A DNA stretch of 64,000 nt from Streptomyces sp. NBC_00461 (GTDB lineage Bacteria > Actinomycetota > Actinomycetes > Streptomycetales > Streptomycetaceae): positions 3,815,001-3,879,000 of the forward strand of contig NZ_CP107902.1 in the NCBI RefSeq assembly GCF_036013935.1, read 5' to 3'. This document shows positions 16,699 to 25,855 of the stretch, in pieces. Each line of letters begins with the position of its first letter. Position 1 is the stretch's first letter. The notes under the pieces are model-generated. The model did no database searches, was not told where the DNA came from, and saw nothing but the letters and a program-made list of their open reading frames with translations. The position numbers were made by a program, and so were the translations under genes.

Positions 16699-18126
16699 TC
16701 AGCCGACCTTCTCCAGCGTCGGCTCGCGGCGCTGGGTGACCTCCGGGTTGCGGGCCTTGAGGATCGCCCAGCCGATGCCGAGGGCGACCGCCCAGCCCGC
16801 CATCACGTACAGGCAGACGCGGGAGTCGGCGTCGTAGGCGATCAGGCCGGTGACGAAGAGCAGGAACGCGATGGCGATGTACGAGCACACCGCGCCGCCC
16901 GGCGCCGGGAAGGACGAGGCGGGCAGGCGGCCCGCGACGACCGCGCGGCGGTAGAGGACGTGGCTGATCAGGATCATCAGCCAGGTCCAGATCCCGGCCG
17001 CGGTGGCCACCGAGGTGACGTAGCCGAAGGCCTTCTCCGGGACGACGTAGTTCAGGATCACGCCGATGCCCATGAAGAGCACGGAGACGGTGATGCCGAG
17101 CGCCGGGGTCTTGGTGGCGGACAGCTTGCTGAAGGCCTTGGGGGCCTCGCCGTTGTCGGCCAGGTTGCGCAGCATGCGGCCCGTGGAGTACATGCCCGAG
17201 TTGCAGGAGGACAGGGCCGCGGTCAGCACGACGAAGTTGACGATGCCCGCGGCGGCCGGGATGCCGATCAGCGCGAAGGCCTTCACGAAGGGGCTGACGC
17301 CCTCCGCGAACTGGGTCCACTTGACCACGCACAGGATGACGGTGAGCGCGCCGACGTAGAACAGCGCGATGCGCCAGGGCAGGGTGTTGATCGCCTTCGG
17401 GAGGGTCTTCTCCGGGTCCTCGGACTCGCCGGCCGTGACGCCGACCAGCTCGACGGCGAGGTAGGCGAACATGACGCCCTGGAGGGTCATCAGGGACGAG
17501 CCGACGCCGTGGGGGAAGAAGCCGTCGAACTGCCAGAGGTTGGCGACGGAGGCGGTGTCACCGGCGGCGCTGAAGCCGAAGGTGAGGACGCCCAGGCCGA
17601 TCACGATCATGCCGATCAGGGCGGTGACCTTGACCATCGAGAACCAGAACTCCAGCTCACCGAAGAGCTTCACGGAGATCAGGTTGACCCCGAAGAGGAT
17701 CACCAGGAAGACCAGGGCCGTGACCCATTGCGGGACCGACGGGAACCAGTAGTTGACGTAGATCGCGGCGGCCGTCAGTTCGGCCATGCCCGTGACGACC
17801 CACATCAGCCAGTACGTCCAGGCGGTGAAGTAGCCGAAGAACGGGCCGAGGAACTCGCGGGAGTACTCCGCGAAGGAGCCCGAGACCGGGCGGTACAGGA
17901 GCAGTTCGCCGAGCGCCCGCATGATGAAGAAGATGATCACGCCTGCGAGGGCGTACATGAAGATGAGGCTGGGGCCGGCCTTGGCGATGTTCGCCCCGGC
18001 GCCCAGGAAGAGGCCGACGCCGATGGCGCCGCCGATCGCGATCATCTGGACCTGACGGCTGCCGAGCCCGCGCTCGTACCCCTCTTCGGAACCCTGCTCC
18101 GACGTGTCGACCTGAGCGGAGGTCAT
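16699..18126 (-). CDS. Amino-acid permease, AAT family
   Basis: This 475-aa proton-coupled importer has about twelve transmembrane helices. QMIAIGGAIGVGLFLGAGA (residues 29-47) is the conserved first helix of the APC superfamily, followed by GELLLYRPVSGSFAEYSREF; the ELVGVTAGESEDPEKTLPKA motif identifies the AAT family. Relatives carry D-Ala/D-Ser/Gly, Phe, Pro or GABA; I cannot choose a substrate. The ATG at 18126 has AAAGG 11 nt upstream, and the longer frame is an Arg-rich shadow. A long upstream region follows. Confidence 0.92.
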   Translation of the reverse strand: MTSAQVDTSEQGSEEGYERGLGSRQVQMIAIGGAIGVGLFLGAGANIAKAGPSLIFMYALAGVIIFFIMRALGELLLYRPVSGSFAEYSREFLGPFFGYFTAWTYWLMWVVTGMAELTAAAIYVNYWFPSVPQWVTALVFLVILFGVNLISVKLFGELEFWFSMVKVTALIGMIVIGLGVLTFGFSAAGDTASVANLWQFDGFFPHGVGSSLMTLQGVMFAYLAVELVGVTAGESEDPEKTLPKAINTLPWRIALFYVGALTVILCVVKWTQFAEGVSPFVKAFALIGIPAAAGIVNFVVLTAALSSCNSGMYSTGRMLRNLADNGEAPKAFSKLSATKTPALGITVSVLFMGIGVILNYVVPEKAFGYVTSVATAAGIWTWLMILISHVLYRRAVVAGRLPASSFPAPGGAVCSYIAIAFLLFVTGLIAYDADSRVCLYVMAGWAVALGIGWAILKARNPEVTQRREPTLEKVG

Positions 18127-18471
18127 ATGTGGTCTGCGCCTTTCTCCATGGCCGAACCGGGCCTGTCGTCGGCCTCGGATCGGTTCTCGATCCCCCCGGA
18201 TGGATGGAGCTGGGCGGGTTTTTGCGGACCCGCCCGTGCCTGGCCGGCGATCCGCCGGCTGGTGGCGCACCCGGCCGAACATGGGTGGTGTTCGGCGGGC
18301 GGTCGTGAAGATTTATCACGGCCGCAACATGCACGAACGGCGCGACATGTGGCGCAGGCCACAGGAAGAAGCAGACAAAAGGGCACCCAGGGATGCATAG
18401 AAGGCCGCGGCGGTGACGGGATCGTTATCCGGATTTGAGCGTCCTCTGAGCGAACGAAGAACCGTCGCGGA
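18127..18471. other. Gene-free region upstream of the amino-acid permease
   Basis: These 345 bp precede the permease and follow the DUF2017 gene on the same strand. Locally A/T-richer patches occur around 18305-18330 (AAGATTTATCACGG) and 18415-18440 (GGGATCGTTATCCGGATTTG), possible promoter sites. I see no ORF with coding character. Confidence 0.5.
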
Positions 18472-19074
18472 TCAGGGCATAAGGGTCGAGACGAGCGTCT
18501 CCTGGAGACCGCCCAGCCACAGGTACGCCATCACCATCGGCTTGCGCGGGTCCTCGTCGGGGAGCCGGTAGAGGAGATCGGTGTCGTCCTCGTCGGTGAT
18601 CTCCAGCCGGGAGCCGATCGCCAGGCGCAGGTCATTGAGGGCGCCCAGCCACTGCCGGGACTCCTCGGCCGACAGCTTGAGGACCGCCCCGCCGTCGACC
18701 GCAGGTGTCAGCGCGTCGAGGCTGCGGACCACCGCGAGCGCGCTCTCGCGCTTGCCGGCCCGCAGGTCGTTCTCGGTGAAGCGGCGGAACTCGGCGGAGT
18801 GCGCCTGCTGTTCCTCGGCCTCCGCGGGGCCGGGAGTGCCCTCCGGGTCGCTGTAGGCGTCCGGGAAGAGCCGCCTGAGGACGGGGTCCTTGGGGGGCTC
18901 GCTGGGGCCCTCGGCGAAGAGTTCGGCCAGCGGGTCGTCCGGGGCGTCCTCGCCGGGGCCGGGCCCGACGAGCTCCAGGAGCTGGACGGCCAGCGACCGG
19001 ATGATGGAGATCTCGACGTCGTCGAGCGCGACGGCCGCGCCGCCGCCGGGGAGCGGTTCGAAGTGTCCGGGCAT
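18472..19074 (-). CDS. DUF2017 domain protein
   Basis: This 200-aa conserved actinobacterial protein of unknown function reads FEPLPGGGAAVALDDVEISIIRSL at the start, the DUF2017 pattern, and ends with PMVMAYLWLGGLQETLVSTL. It is soluble and acidic. It starts 12 bp after clpS on the same strand; clpS-DUF2017 pairing is widespread in actinobacteria and suggests a joint role around ClpAP/ClpC proteolysis, which is inference from position only. Confidence 0.88.
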   Translation of the reverse strand: MPGHFEPLPGGGAAVALDDVEISIIRSLAVQLLELVGPGPGEDAPDDPLAELFAEGPSEPPKDPVLRRLFPDAYSDPEGTPGPAEAEEQQAHSAEFRRFTENDLRAGKRESALAVVRSLDALTPAVDGGAVLKLSAEESRQWLGALNDLRLAIGSRLEITDEDDTDLLYRLPDEDPRKPMVMAYLWLGGLQETLVSTLMP

Positions 19075-19086
19075 CAGGGGGTATCG

Positions 19087-19395
19087 CTACTTCCGGTCCT
19101 GCTGGAGGGTGGCCCACAGACCGTAGCCGTGCATCGCCTGCACGTCGCGCTCCATCTCCTCGCGAGTGCCGCTGGAGACGACCGCCCGGCCCTTGTGGTG
19201 GACATCGAGCATGAGCTTGGTGGCCTTGTCCTTGCTGTAGCCGAAGTACGCCTGGAAGACGTAGGTCACGTAGCTCATGAGGTTGACCGGGTCGTTGTGC
19301 ACGATCGTGACCCAGGGGACGTCCGGCTCGGGTACGGCGAAGACCTCCTCCGCCGACTCGGTTCGTTCGATCTCAAGGGGAGCGGGTGACGTCAC
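19087..19395 (-). CDS. clpS: ClpS, adaptor of the Clp protease
   Basis: This 102-aa adaptor delivers N-degron substrates to the ClpA/ClpC ATPase. [20 protein letters not shown] contains the substrate-binding Asn-Asp, and [17 protein letters not shown] is the second signature. I chose the GTG at 19395 ([13 protein letters not shown]); the ATG frame 27 nt earlier starts with improbable Trp/Cys codons. It diverges from pncB, with about 65 bp shared upstream. Confidence 0.93.
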   Translation of the reverse strand: MTSPAPLEIERTESAEEVFAVPEPDVPWVTIVHNDPVNLMSYVTYVFQAYFGYSKDKATKLMLDVHHKGRAVVSSGTREEMERDVQAMHGYGLWATLQQDRK

Positions 19396-19461
19396 ACAGC
19401 CATGCTGCCATGCCCCCCACAAATCGTCACACTGACGCGAAGGGGTGTAGCATCACCTGCC

Positions 19462-20808
19462 ATGAACACAGCGGACCTTGGGCTGCCGGTGGATGTTCCG
19501 TCGACGGCGCTCTTCACTGATCAGTACGAGTTCACGATGCTGCAGGCCGCCCTCAAGGCCGGTACCGCCGAGCGGCGGAGCGTCTTCGAGGCCTTCACCC
19601 GGCGGCTGCCGGACGGGCGGCGCTACGGCGTCGTGGCGGGCACCGGGCGAGTCCTGGACGCCGTCGAGAACTTCCGTTTCGACGCGGACGTCCTGGGCTT
19701 TCTGCGGGAGCGCGGCATCGTGGACGAGGCGACCCTGCAGTGGCTCGCCTCCTACCGCTTCAGCGGTGACGTGTGGGGCTATCCCGAGGGCGAGGTGTAC
19801 TTCCCGGGCTCGCCGATCATGCGGGTCGAGGGGTCGTTCGCCGAGTGCGTGCTTCTGGAGACCGTGATCCTGTCCATCCTCAACCACGACTCCGCGATCG
19901 CGGCCGCCGCCTCCCGGATGTCCTCGGCCGCGGGCACCCGCCCGCTGATCGAGATGGGCGCCCGGCGCACGCACGAGCTCGCCGCCGTCGCCGCGTCCCG
20001 GGCCGCCTACCTCGGCGGTTTCGCCTCCACCTCCGACCTCGCGGCCGGCTTCCGCTACAACATCCCCACCGTCGGCACCTCCGCCCACGCCTTCACCCTG
20101 CTCCACGACCGGGAGCGGGACGCCTTCCAGGCACAGGTGAACTCGCTGGGCCGGGGCACCACCCTGCTCGTCGACACGTACGACGTCACCGAGGCCGTCC
20201 GGATGGCCGTCGAGGTCGCCGGGCCCGAGCTGGGCGCCGTGCGCATCGACTCCGGTGACCTGCTGCTGGTCGCGCACCGGGTGCGGCACCAGCTGGACGA
20301 GCTGGGTGCCACCGAGACGAAGATCATCGTGACTTCGGACCTCGACGAGTACGCCATCGCCTCGCTGGCGGCGGCGCCCGTGGACGCGTACGGCGTCGGG
20401 ACGCAGCTGGTGACCGGCTCGGGGCACCCGACCTGCTCCATGGTGTACAAACTGGTCGCCCGCGCCGAGTCCGCCGACCCGAAGGCGCCGCTGGTGCCGG
20501 TGGCGAAGAAGTCCAGCGGCGGCAAGACGTCCGTCGGGGGCCGCAAGTGGGCCGCGCGGCGGCTGGACGCGGACGGGGTCGCGGAGGCCGAGGTCGTCGG
20601 CACGGGAGCCGTGCCGGGCGAGCTGGCGGACCGGCAGCTGCTGGCCGAGCTGGTCAAGGGCGGCACCGTGGTCGCGCGCGAACCGCTGGACGTCGTACGC
20701 GAGAGGCACGCGGCCGCACGTGCCAACCTGCCGCTGTCGGCGATCCAGCTCTCGCGGGGGGAACCGGTCATTCCGACGGAGTACGTCGTGGGGCGCACGG
20801 GCAGCTGA
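19462..20808 (+). CDS. pncB: Nicotinate phosphoribosyltransferase
   Basis: This 448-aa enzyme converts nicotinate, PRPP and ATP to nicotinate mononucleotide in NAD salvage. TALFTDQYEFTMLQAALKAG at the N-terminus, GARRTHELAAVAASRAAYLGGFAST and RIDSGDLLLVAHRVR are family blocks; YGVGTQLVTGSGHPTCSMVYKL lies near the PRPP site. The ATG at 19462 gives a normal start. It is followed 97 bp later by pncA, so nicotinamide is deamidated and re-used by neighbouring products. Confidence 0.96.
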   Translation: MNTADLGLPVDVPSTALFTDQYEFTMLQAALKAGTAERRSVFEAFTRRLPDGRRYGVVAGTGRVLDAVENFRFDADVLGFLRERGIVDEATLQWLASYRFSGDVWGYPEGEVYFPGSPIMRVEGSFAECVLLETVILSILNHDSAIAAAASRMSSAAGTRPLIEMGARRTHELAAVAASRAAYLGGFASTSDLAAGFRYNIPTVGTSAHAFTLLHDRERDAFQAQVNSLGRGTTLLVDTYDVTEAVRMAVEVAGPELGAVRIDSGDLLLVAHRVRHQLDELGATETKIIVTSDLDEYAIASLAAAPVDAYGVGTQLVTGSGHPTCSMVYKLVARAESADPKAPLVPVAKKSSGGKTSVGGRKWAARRLDADGVAEAEVVGTGAVPGELADRQLLAELVKGGTVVAREPLDVVRERHAAARANLPLSAIQLSRGEPVIPTEYVVGRTGS

Positions 20809-20905
20809 GTCGGGTGCCCGGCCGGGCGCCCCCCGACGCCCTCTCCCGCACGGCCCCCGAAGTCTCTAGGCTCGTAAGTTCACTCTTAGTCGAAGGACAC
20901 CCACC

Positions 20906-21496
20906 ATGCGCCGCGCCTTGATCGTCGTCGACGTGCAGAACGACTTCTGTGAGGGGGGCAGTCTCGCGGTGTCCGGCGGGGCCGACGTGGCCGCCGCCAT
21001 CACCGAGCTGATCGGGCAGACGGGCGGCTCCGGCTACCAGCACGTGGTGGCCACCCGCGATCACCACATCGCGCCCGGCGGCCACTTCGCCGACAACCCC
21101 GACTTCGCCCGCTCCTGGCCCGCGCACTGTGTCGCTGGCACGGAGGGCGTCGGCTTCCACCCGAACTTCGCACCCGTCGTCGCCTCCGGGGCGATCGACG
21201 CCGTCTTCGACAAGGGGGCGTACGCGGCGGCGTACAGCGGCTTCGAGGGCGCCGACGAGAACGGCGTGAAGCTGGCCGACTGGCTGCGGGCCAGGCAGGT
21301 CGGCGAGGTGGACGTCGTGGGGATCGCCACCGACCACTGCGTGCGGGCCACTGCCGTGGATGCCGCGCGGGAAGGCTTTCGGACTCAGGTGCTACTGGAC
21401 CTGACGGCCGGGGTGGCGGCGGAGACCACGGAGCGGGCGCTGGAGGAGCTGCGCTCGGCAGGCGTGGAGCTGTCCGGAAAGCCCGTGGTTGCCTGA
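20906..21496 (+). CDS. pncA: Nicotinamidase (isochorismatase fold)
   Basis: This 196-aa enzyme hydrolyses nicotinamide to nicotinate. IVVDVQNDFCEGG holds the catalytic Asp, TRDHHIAPGGHF is the metal-binding region, FDKGAY has the catalytic Lys, and GIATDHCVRATAVDA has the nucleophilic Cys. The ATG at 20906 follows AAGGA. It lies directly after pncB on the same strand. An orthologue of this enzyme activates pyrazinamide in mycobacteria. Confidence 0.95.
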   Translation: MRRALIVVDVQNDFCEGGSLAVSGGADVAAAITELIGQTGGSGYQHVVATRDHHIAPGGHFADNPDFARSWPAHCVAGTEGVGFHPNFAPVVASGAIDAVFDKGAYAAAYSGFEGADENGVKLADWLRARQVGEVDVVGIATDHCVRATAVDAAREGFRTQVLLDLTAGVAAETTERALEELRSAGVELSGKPVVA

Positions 21497-21596
21497 GCCT
21501 GCGCGGTCCGGTGTGCCGCGATGGGCTGTCGGGCGTGCACAGGTTCGGCGTGGCTTGTCGCGCCCGCGCGGCGGAAGCCGCGTATTCAACGCAGCC

Positions 21597-21619
21597 CCGC
21601 GCCCCTCTCGGGGGCGCGG
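21597..21619. terminator. Hairpin between pncA and the next gene
   Basis: CCGCGCCCC and GGGGCGCGG form a perfect 9-bp stem around TCTCG. The sequence resembles a repeat found often in Streptomyces intergenic DNA, and could terminate both converging genes. Confidence 0.6.
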
Positions 21620-21633
21620 CCGTGCGCGTCCGG

Positions 21634-21978
21634 TCATGCCGGAGCCGTGGGGCGCCTCAGCAGGGCCCTGATGGGGTGCCACAGCTCCTGCGGGAGCTCC
21701 GGGCCGGGGACGACACCGATGTCAGGTGCCGTACGCCATATGAGGCCGTCGGGATGGTGCAGGACCGCGGTGATCTCGTCCGGAGTCGGCGGGGCGCCGT
21801 TGCCGCGCAGATACACGGCCCGCATGCCGACGTTGCGCAGCCTGGTCAGGGCGCGCGCCCGGTTGCGGGCGTGGACGAGTACGCGCACGCAGCCCGTGCC
21901 GTCGGCGGTCGGGCTGGGCAGGTTCAGCGCCACCACCACGCTGCCGGTCGGCAGCTTGCAGAAACCTCCTGCGGCCAT
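21634..21978 (-). CDS. Conserved small protein, function unknown
   Basis: This 114-aa soluble protein has two Cys (GGFCKLP, GTGCVRVLV) and a basic C-terminus. The ATG at 21978 has a weak GGGGGTG upstream. Codon usage fits the neighbours, and RNRARALTRLRNVGMRAVYLRG looks like a helix-turn with positive charge, but I recognise no family. It converges on pncA. Confidence 0.65.
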   Translation of the reverse strand: MAAGGFCKLPTGSVVVALNLPSPTADGTGCVRVLVHARNRARALTRLRNVGMRAVYLRGNGAPPTPDEITAVLHHPDGLIWRTAPDIGVVPGPELPQELWHPIRALLRRPTAPA

Positions 21979-22099
21979 GCAGTCACACCCCCGTGCGAGT
22001 CGGTGTCAATAAGAGAAGCACAGGACGCACCTAAACACGATCGGCGGCGACCCGCCAGGGGGTCACCGCCGATACGCTTCTGACCTGCAGAAATGCCGA

Positions 22100-24457
22100 C
22101 TACTTCGCCGCGGGGCCGACCTCGACCTTGATCGTCGAGCCGTCCTTGGCCTCCCGGACGATCTTGATCTTGGTGTTGGTGTCAGTGACGCGGACGCCTG
22201 CCAGCGGGTCCGACTCGTCGTAGTAGGTGCTCGTGTGGTCGTTGAAGACCGGCACACCCTTCGACGACTTGATCCGGGTCGCGACGTCCGCGTTGTGCAG
22301 CGTCATGCCGTCCGTGCCGTACAGGCTGAACGGCGAGTCGTACGACTGGATGCGGCCACGCATCAGCGTGCCGTCGGACCACTTCAGCGCGGCCGGGTGG
22401 GAGTCGATCGGCAGGACCAGGCCGGCACCGGGGTGCTGGCTGGTGTTGTTGTCCTGCTGCGACGTGTCCCACTTCCAGATCAACAGGCCGTTCTGGTACG
22501 GGTAGTGCTCCACCCAGCCCGGACGGGTCGTCGAGAAGCCGAAGTTGTACGGGCCGACCTTGAGGGTGTTGTCGTACGACACGTACTGGCGGTTCTCGGC
22601 GAGGTAGTACTGCTTGTAGTCCTTGGTGAAGGACGCGCCGATGCGGGAGAAGCCGGCGGCGGTCCACGCGGCGTCGGCGGCCTCGGCGTTGTCGGAGAAG
22701 AGCGCCGTGCCGTCCGCGGTCACCGTGATCTCGTCGGCCGCGAAGCCCTTCTGGGCCACACCGCTGTCGGTCTGGTAGCGGAAGCGCAGGCCGATCTTCT
22801 TGCCCGCGTAGGAGTCGAGCGAGTACGACAGCTTCTTGTAGCCGTCGACCGTGCCCGTCAGCGCGGGCTTGTCGCTGCCGTCGCGCGGGATGGCCTGGCC
22901 GTCCACCGTGCCGTCGAGCGCGGTCCAGTTGGCGCCGCCGTCGGTCGACACCTCGGCGTAGAGGTAGTCGTAGTTGGCCTCGATGTCGTAGTAGCCGTCG
23001 AGGGTCAGCGTCGCCGCCGACTTGCCGGTGAGGTCGACCGACCGGGTCAGGGTGTTCTTCAGGTCGTTGCCGCTGCCGCTCCACCACTGGGTCGCGCCCT
23101 GCGCCGGGTTGACGACCTCGGTGGTGACCGCCTTGTCGGGCAGCGAAACCACCAGGGCCTGCTTGTTCTTGGTGTTGTAGGCGGAGACGCCCAGCGTGAG
23201 CTTCGACTTCGTCCCGGCCTTCGCCGTGCCGTAGTTCAGCCAGCCCAGCTGCAGCTTGTCCCAGGCGCTGAAGCCGCCGGGCAGATCGCCGATGGCGTCC
23301 TTGCCCCGGCCGAGCCACGAGCCGGAGGACATCAGCGTCCAGAAACCGGTGGAGTTGTCGCCGCCGCCGGTCGTGTCGTAGTGGTCCGGCAGGCCCAGGT
23401 CGTGGCCGTACTCGTGGGCGAAGACGCCGAGTCCGCCGTTCTCCGGCTGGATGGTGTAGTCGCCGACCCAGATGCCGGTGTCGCCGATCTGCGCGCCGCC
23501 CAGCTTGTTGCCCGTCGGGCCGGTGGCACCCGCGTCGGTGCCGAACGCGTACCAGCGGTGCGCCCAGATCGCGTCCTTGCCCTGGGCGCCGCCGCCCGCG
23601 GACTCGTCCTCACCGGCGTGCACGATCTGGAAGTGGTCGATGTAGCCGTCGGGCTCGTTGAAGTTGCCGTCGCCGTCGTAGTCGTAGCGGTCCCACTGGT
23701 CGAACTTCGCCAGCTCCGTCTTGATGTCGGCGTCGGACCTGCCGGCCGCCTTCTGCCCGGCGACCCAGGCGGTGACGCCGTCGCTGACGACGTTCCACAC
23801 GCTCGGGCAGTTGGTGGAGCCGCAGGCGTTGTTTCCGTAACGGGCCTCGTTGTAGGGGACCTTGACCCAGTCGGCGACCGCGCCGTCCACCGAGTAGCGG
23901 CCCGAGGACTGCTTCTCGTAGAACTTCTTCATCGACTCGGTGTTCTTGCCGGTGCCGAAGTAGAGGTCCTGGAAGTGCTTCTGGTTGTAGTCCGCCTGCC
24001 AGGCCGTCGAGTTGTCCTTCTTGCGGTCAGGCTTGGCTATCTGGTTGTGCGCGGGGCCGGCCGTGCCACCGTAGGCGGGGTCCGTCTTGTCGCCGAACTC
24101 GACCAGGATCGTGAAGATCTTGTCGGTCTTCTCCCGGCCCAGCTCCACGTACTTGCTGTCGCCCTTTTTGCTCTTGAGCTGGACGACCCGCGAACCGTGA
24201 CGGTCCTTGACCTGGGCCTTGCCTGATATGACCTGGTTCAGGGCCTCCTGGCGCTGGGCCTCCTGGGTCTTGGAGAGCGGACCGTCGAGGTCGTGCTTCT
24301 GCGTGCTCTCGATCGCCGCCGGGTCGTGGCGGTCGATGGTGGCGGACTTGGCCGGGTCTGCGGCCTGGGCCACGGCGAACGTCGAGAACGTGGCGGTGGC
24401 CGCCGCGAGCGCGACACCGACCGCGGTCGCTCTGAACGTCCAGGGTCTAAGGGTCAC
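22100..24457 (-). CDS. Secreted M6 (immune inhibitor A type) metalloprotease
   Basis: This 785-aa secreted zinc protease has a signal peptide (residues 1-32, ending AVAQAA) and a propeptide rich in charged residues. The catalytic domain has HEYGHDLGLPDHYD near residue 348 (HExxH with downstream ligand), preceded by a calcium-binding-like DYDGDGNFNEPDGYIDHF. The C-terminal half contains repeated beta-sandwich segments seen in Bacillus InhA. It probably degrades external proteins. Several GTCAAG hexamers upstream may be operator sites. Confidence 0.93.
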   Translation of the reverse strand: MTLRPWTFRATAVGVALAAATATFSTFAVAQAADPAKSATIDRHDPAAIESTQKHDLDGPLSKTQEAQRQEALNQVISGKAQVKDRHGSRVVQLKSKKGDSKYVELGREKTDKIFTILVEFGDKTDPAYGGTAGPAHNQIAKPDRKKDNSTAWQADYNQKHFQDLYFGTGKNTESMKKFYEKQSSGRYSVDGAVADWVKVPYNEARYGNNACGSTNCPSVWNVVSDGVTAWVAGQKAAGRSDADIKTELAKFDQWDRYDYDGDGNFNEPDGYIDHFQIVHAGEDESAGGGAQGKDAIWAHRWYAFGTDAGATGPTGNKLGGAQIGDTGIWVGDYTIQPENGGLGVFAHEYGHDLGLPDHYDTTGGGDNSTGFWTLMSSGSWLGRGKDAIGDLPGGFSAWDKLQLGWLNYGTAKAGTKSKLTLGVSAYNTKNKQALVVSLPDKAVTTEVVNPAQGATQWWSGSGNDLKNTLTRSVDLTGKSAATLTLDGYYDIEANYDYLYAEVSTDGGANWTALDGTVDGQAIPRDGSDKPALTGTVDGYKKLSYSLDSYAGKKIGLRFRYQTDSGVAQKGFAADEITVTADGTALFSDNAEAADAAWTAAGFSRIGASFTKDYKQYYLAENRQYVSYDNTLKVGPYNFGFSTTRPGWVEHYPYQNGLLIWKWDTSQQDNNTSQHPGAGLVLPIDSHPAALKWSDGTLMRGRIQSYDSPFSLYGTDGMTLHNADVATRIKSSKGVPVFNDHTSTYYDESDPLAGVRVTDTNTKIKIVREAKDGSTIKVEVGPAAK

Positions 24458-24792
24458 TTGAGTTCCTCTTGGTCAAGGTGGCGTGTCAAGTGACGCAATT
24501 TGACTAGAGGACAGTAAGAAAAAACAGACCTTGACTTGTGCAGGTCAAGTGCACTATGCGGAAGCGGGATCCGGTTTGCGGACACTCCCCACCGGCGCGT
24601 TCACCCGTCCACGTGCTGGACGCCATGACTCCGTGCGCCCCCTGTGCACCGGCACTGTTGGTTAGGTCACGCTTACTGTTCGTTCCAGTCGGGCATGCAC
24701 GCGATTAGAGTCGATTGGCGGACTGCCCCGATATCGGCGGAAAGCCAGGCCGACGCCCCCAGTGGACCCCCACTTCCGAGGACACGATTGCC
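24458..24792. promoter_or_regulatory. Divergent upstream region of the M6 protease with GTCAAG hexamers
   Basis: The 335 bp between the protease and a small membrane-protein gene contain GTCAAG at 24472, 24485 and 24544 and the inverted CTTGAC at 24530; the last two face each other across 8 nt. The area around 24490-24530 is A/T-rich (AATTTGACTAG, AAGAAAAAACAG), so it probably holds promoters and an operator. No ORF is evident. Confidence 0.55.
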
Positions 24793-25068
24793 ATGCCTCG
24801 TCCGACGCCCGCCCAGCTCGTCTACGGTTCCTGCACCGTGATCTTCTCGACGCTCGCCATGCTGCTGCTGTCACAGACGAGTTCGGGCGTGGGGATCGCG
24901 GTCATCGCCTTCGCCGCACTCGCCCTCGGACTCCTGGTCGCCATGACGGCCCCGCAGCCCAGGCCCAGGATCGTCGCCGTGCAGCAGCCGGCGGAGCAGG
25001 AAACGCCCGTACCGGCCACGATCGCCGCGGTGGCGTCCGAGCCGGTGCATGAGCGAGCGGCTTCCTGA
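24793..25068 (+). CDS. Small two-helix membrane protein
   Basis: This 91-aa protein has hydrophobic segments at about residues 8-27 (LVYGSCTVIFSTLAMLLLS) and 34-53 (GIAVIAFAALALGLLVAM), then a Pro/Gln/Glu-rich tail. The ATG at 24793 begins MPRPTPAQ. I recognise no family beyond actinobacterial small membrane protein. It converges on the RDD gene 36 bp away. Confidence 0.75.
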   Translation: MPRPTPAQLVYGSCTVIFSTLAMLLLSQTSSGVGIAVIAFAALALGLLVAMTAPQPRPRIVAVQQPAEQETPVPATIAAVASEPVHERAAS

Positions 25069-25103
25069 GCCACCTCGGTCGTTGTCGCTGACGCGCGCTC
25101 GCG

Positions 25104-25766
25104 TCAACTGGTGCTGACGACGACCGTCTTGGCGGCCTTGTCGTGCAGGCCCTGCTTGTAGGGCCGGTCGAAGTAGCTCCAGCCGCCCGAGATCGCGGTC
25201 CAGATGCACGCGCAGCAGAACGCGAACGGGATCCACAGCACCGCCGCGCGGGCCAGGTTGGTCTGCACGGAGGGGGTGGAGCCGTTGTCGAGATTGGCCA
25301 CGCGCATGTTCAGCCACTTCTTGCCGAGCGTCTGCCCCGACTTGCTCATCATGATCGTGTCGTAGCCGATGTAGAGCACGGCGGCGACGAGCGACTGCGT
25401 GAACCCCTTCCCGTACTCGATGTGGTTGCCGTTCACGCTGTACTCGTGCACATCGAGCGGCCAGGTGATCAGCCAGACGACGATGCCCACCAGGATCATG
25501 TCGATGATCCGGGCCAGCGTGCGCCGGCCGCTCATCGCGAGCGGAGGCATGCCGGCGAGCGGATCGGTGGGGTACGAGCCGCCGCCGTGGGGAGCGCCAC
25601 CGTAGGGGTCACCGCCGCCGTGAGGAGCGCCGCCGTAGGGCGGCGGCTGCTGACCGCCTCCGGGGGCGTCGTACGGTGAGCCCGACCCCTGGCCAGGCGG
25701 GGGCTGCTTCCTGAACGGGTCGTCTTCCGGCGGCCGGCCGGAACCGGGGGGCGGTTCGGTGCTCAT
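25104..25766 (-). CDS. RDD-family membrane protein
   Basis: This 220-aa protein has a Pro/Gly-rich cytoplasmic N-terminus (residues 1-75, PPPYGGAPHGGG-like repeats), then an RDD domain: ARIIDMILVGIVVWLITW, a second helix, and GQTLGKKWLNMRV, the usual motif between helices, ending with KQGLHDKAAKTVVV. RDD proteins are poorly characterised; some are sodium/proton antiporters. The next upstream gene is a second RDD protein on the same strand. Confidence 0.88.
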   Translation of the reverse strand: MSTEPPPGSGRPPEDDPFRKQPPPGQGSGSPYDAPGGGQQPPPYGGAPHGGGDPYGGAPHGGGSYPTDPLAGMPPLAMSGRRTLARIIDMILVGIVVWLITWPLDVHEYSVNGNHIEYGKGFTQSLVAAVLYIGYDTIMMSKSGQTLGKKWLNMRVANLDNGSTPSVQTNLARAAVLWIPFAFCCACIWTAISGGWSYFDRPYKQGLHDKAAKTVVVSTS

Positions 25767-25855
25767 GGCCCGAGTGGACCGCGTTCCTGGCGGCTCCGCA
25801 TCCGGCGGACGGCTGTCCGGAGTACGGAATCAGCTGGTGCGTACGACGTACGCGG

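Noticed and set aside
16471..18438. A 655-codon plus-strand frame opposite the amino-acid permease
   Set aside because: It is Asp/Gly/Arg/His-rich with no family features, the usual antisense shadow of a high-GC gene; the permease on the minus strand is unmistakable.
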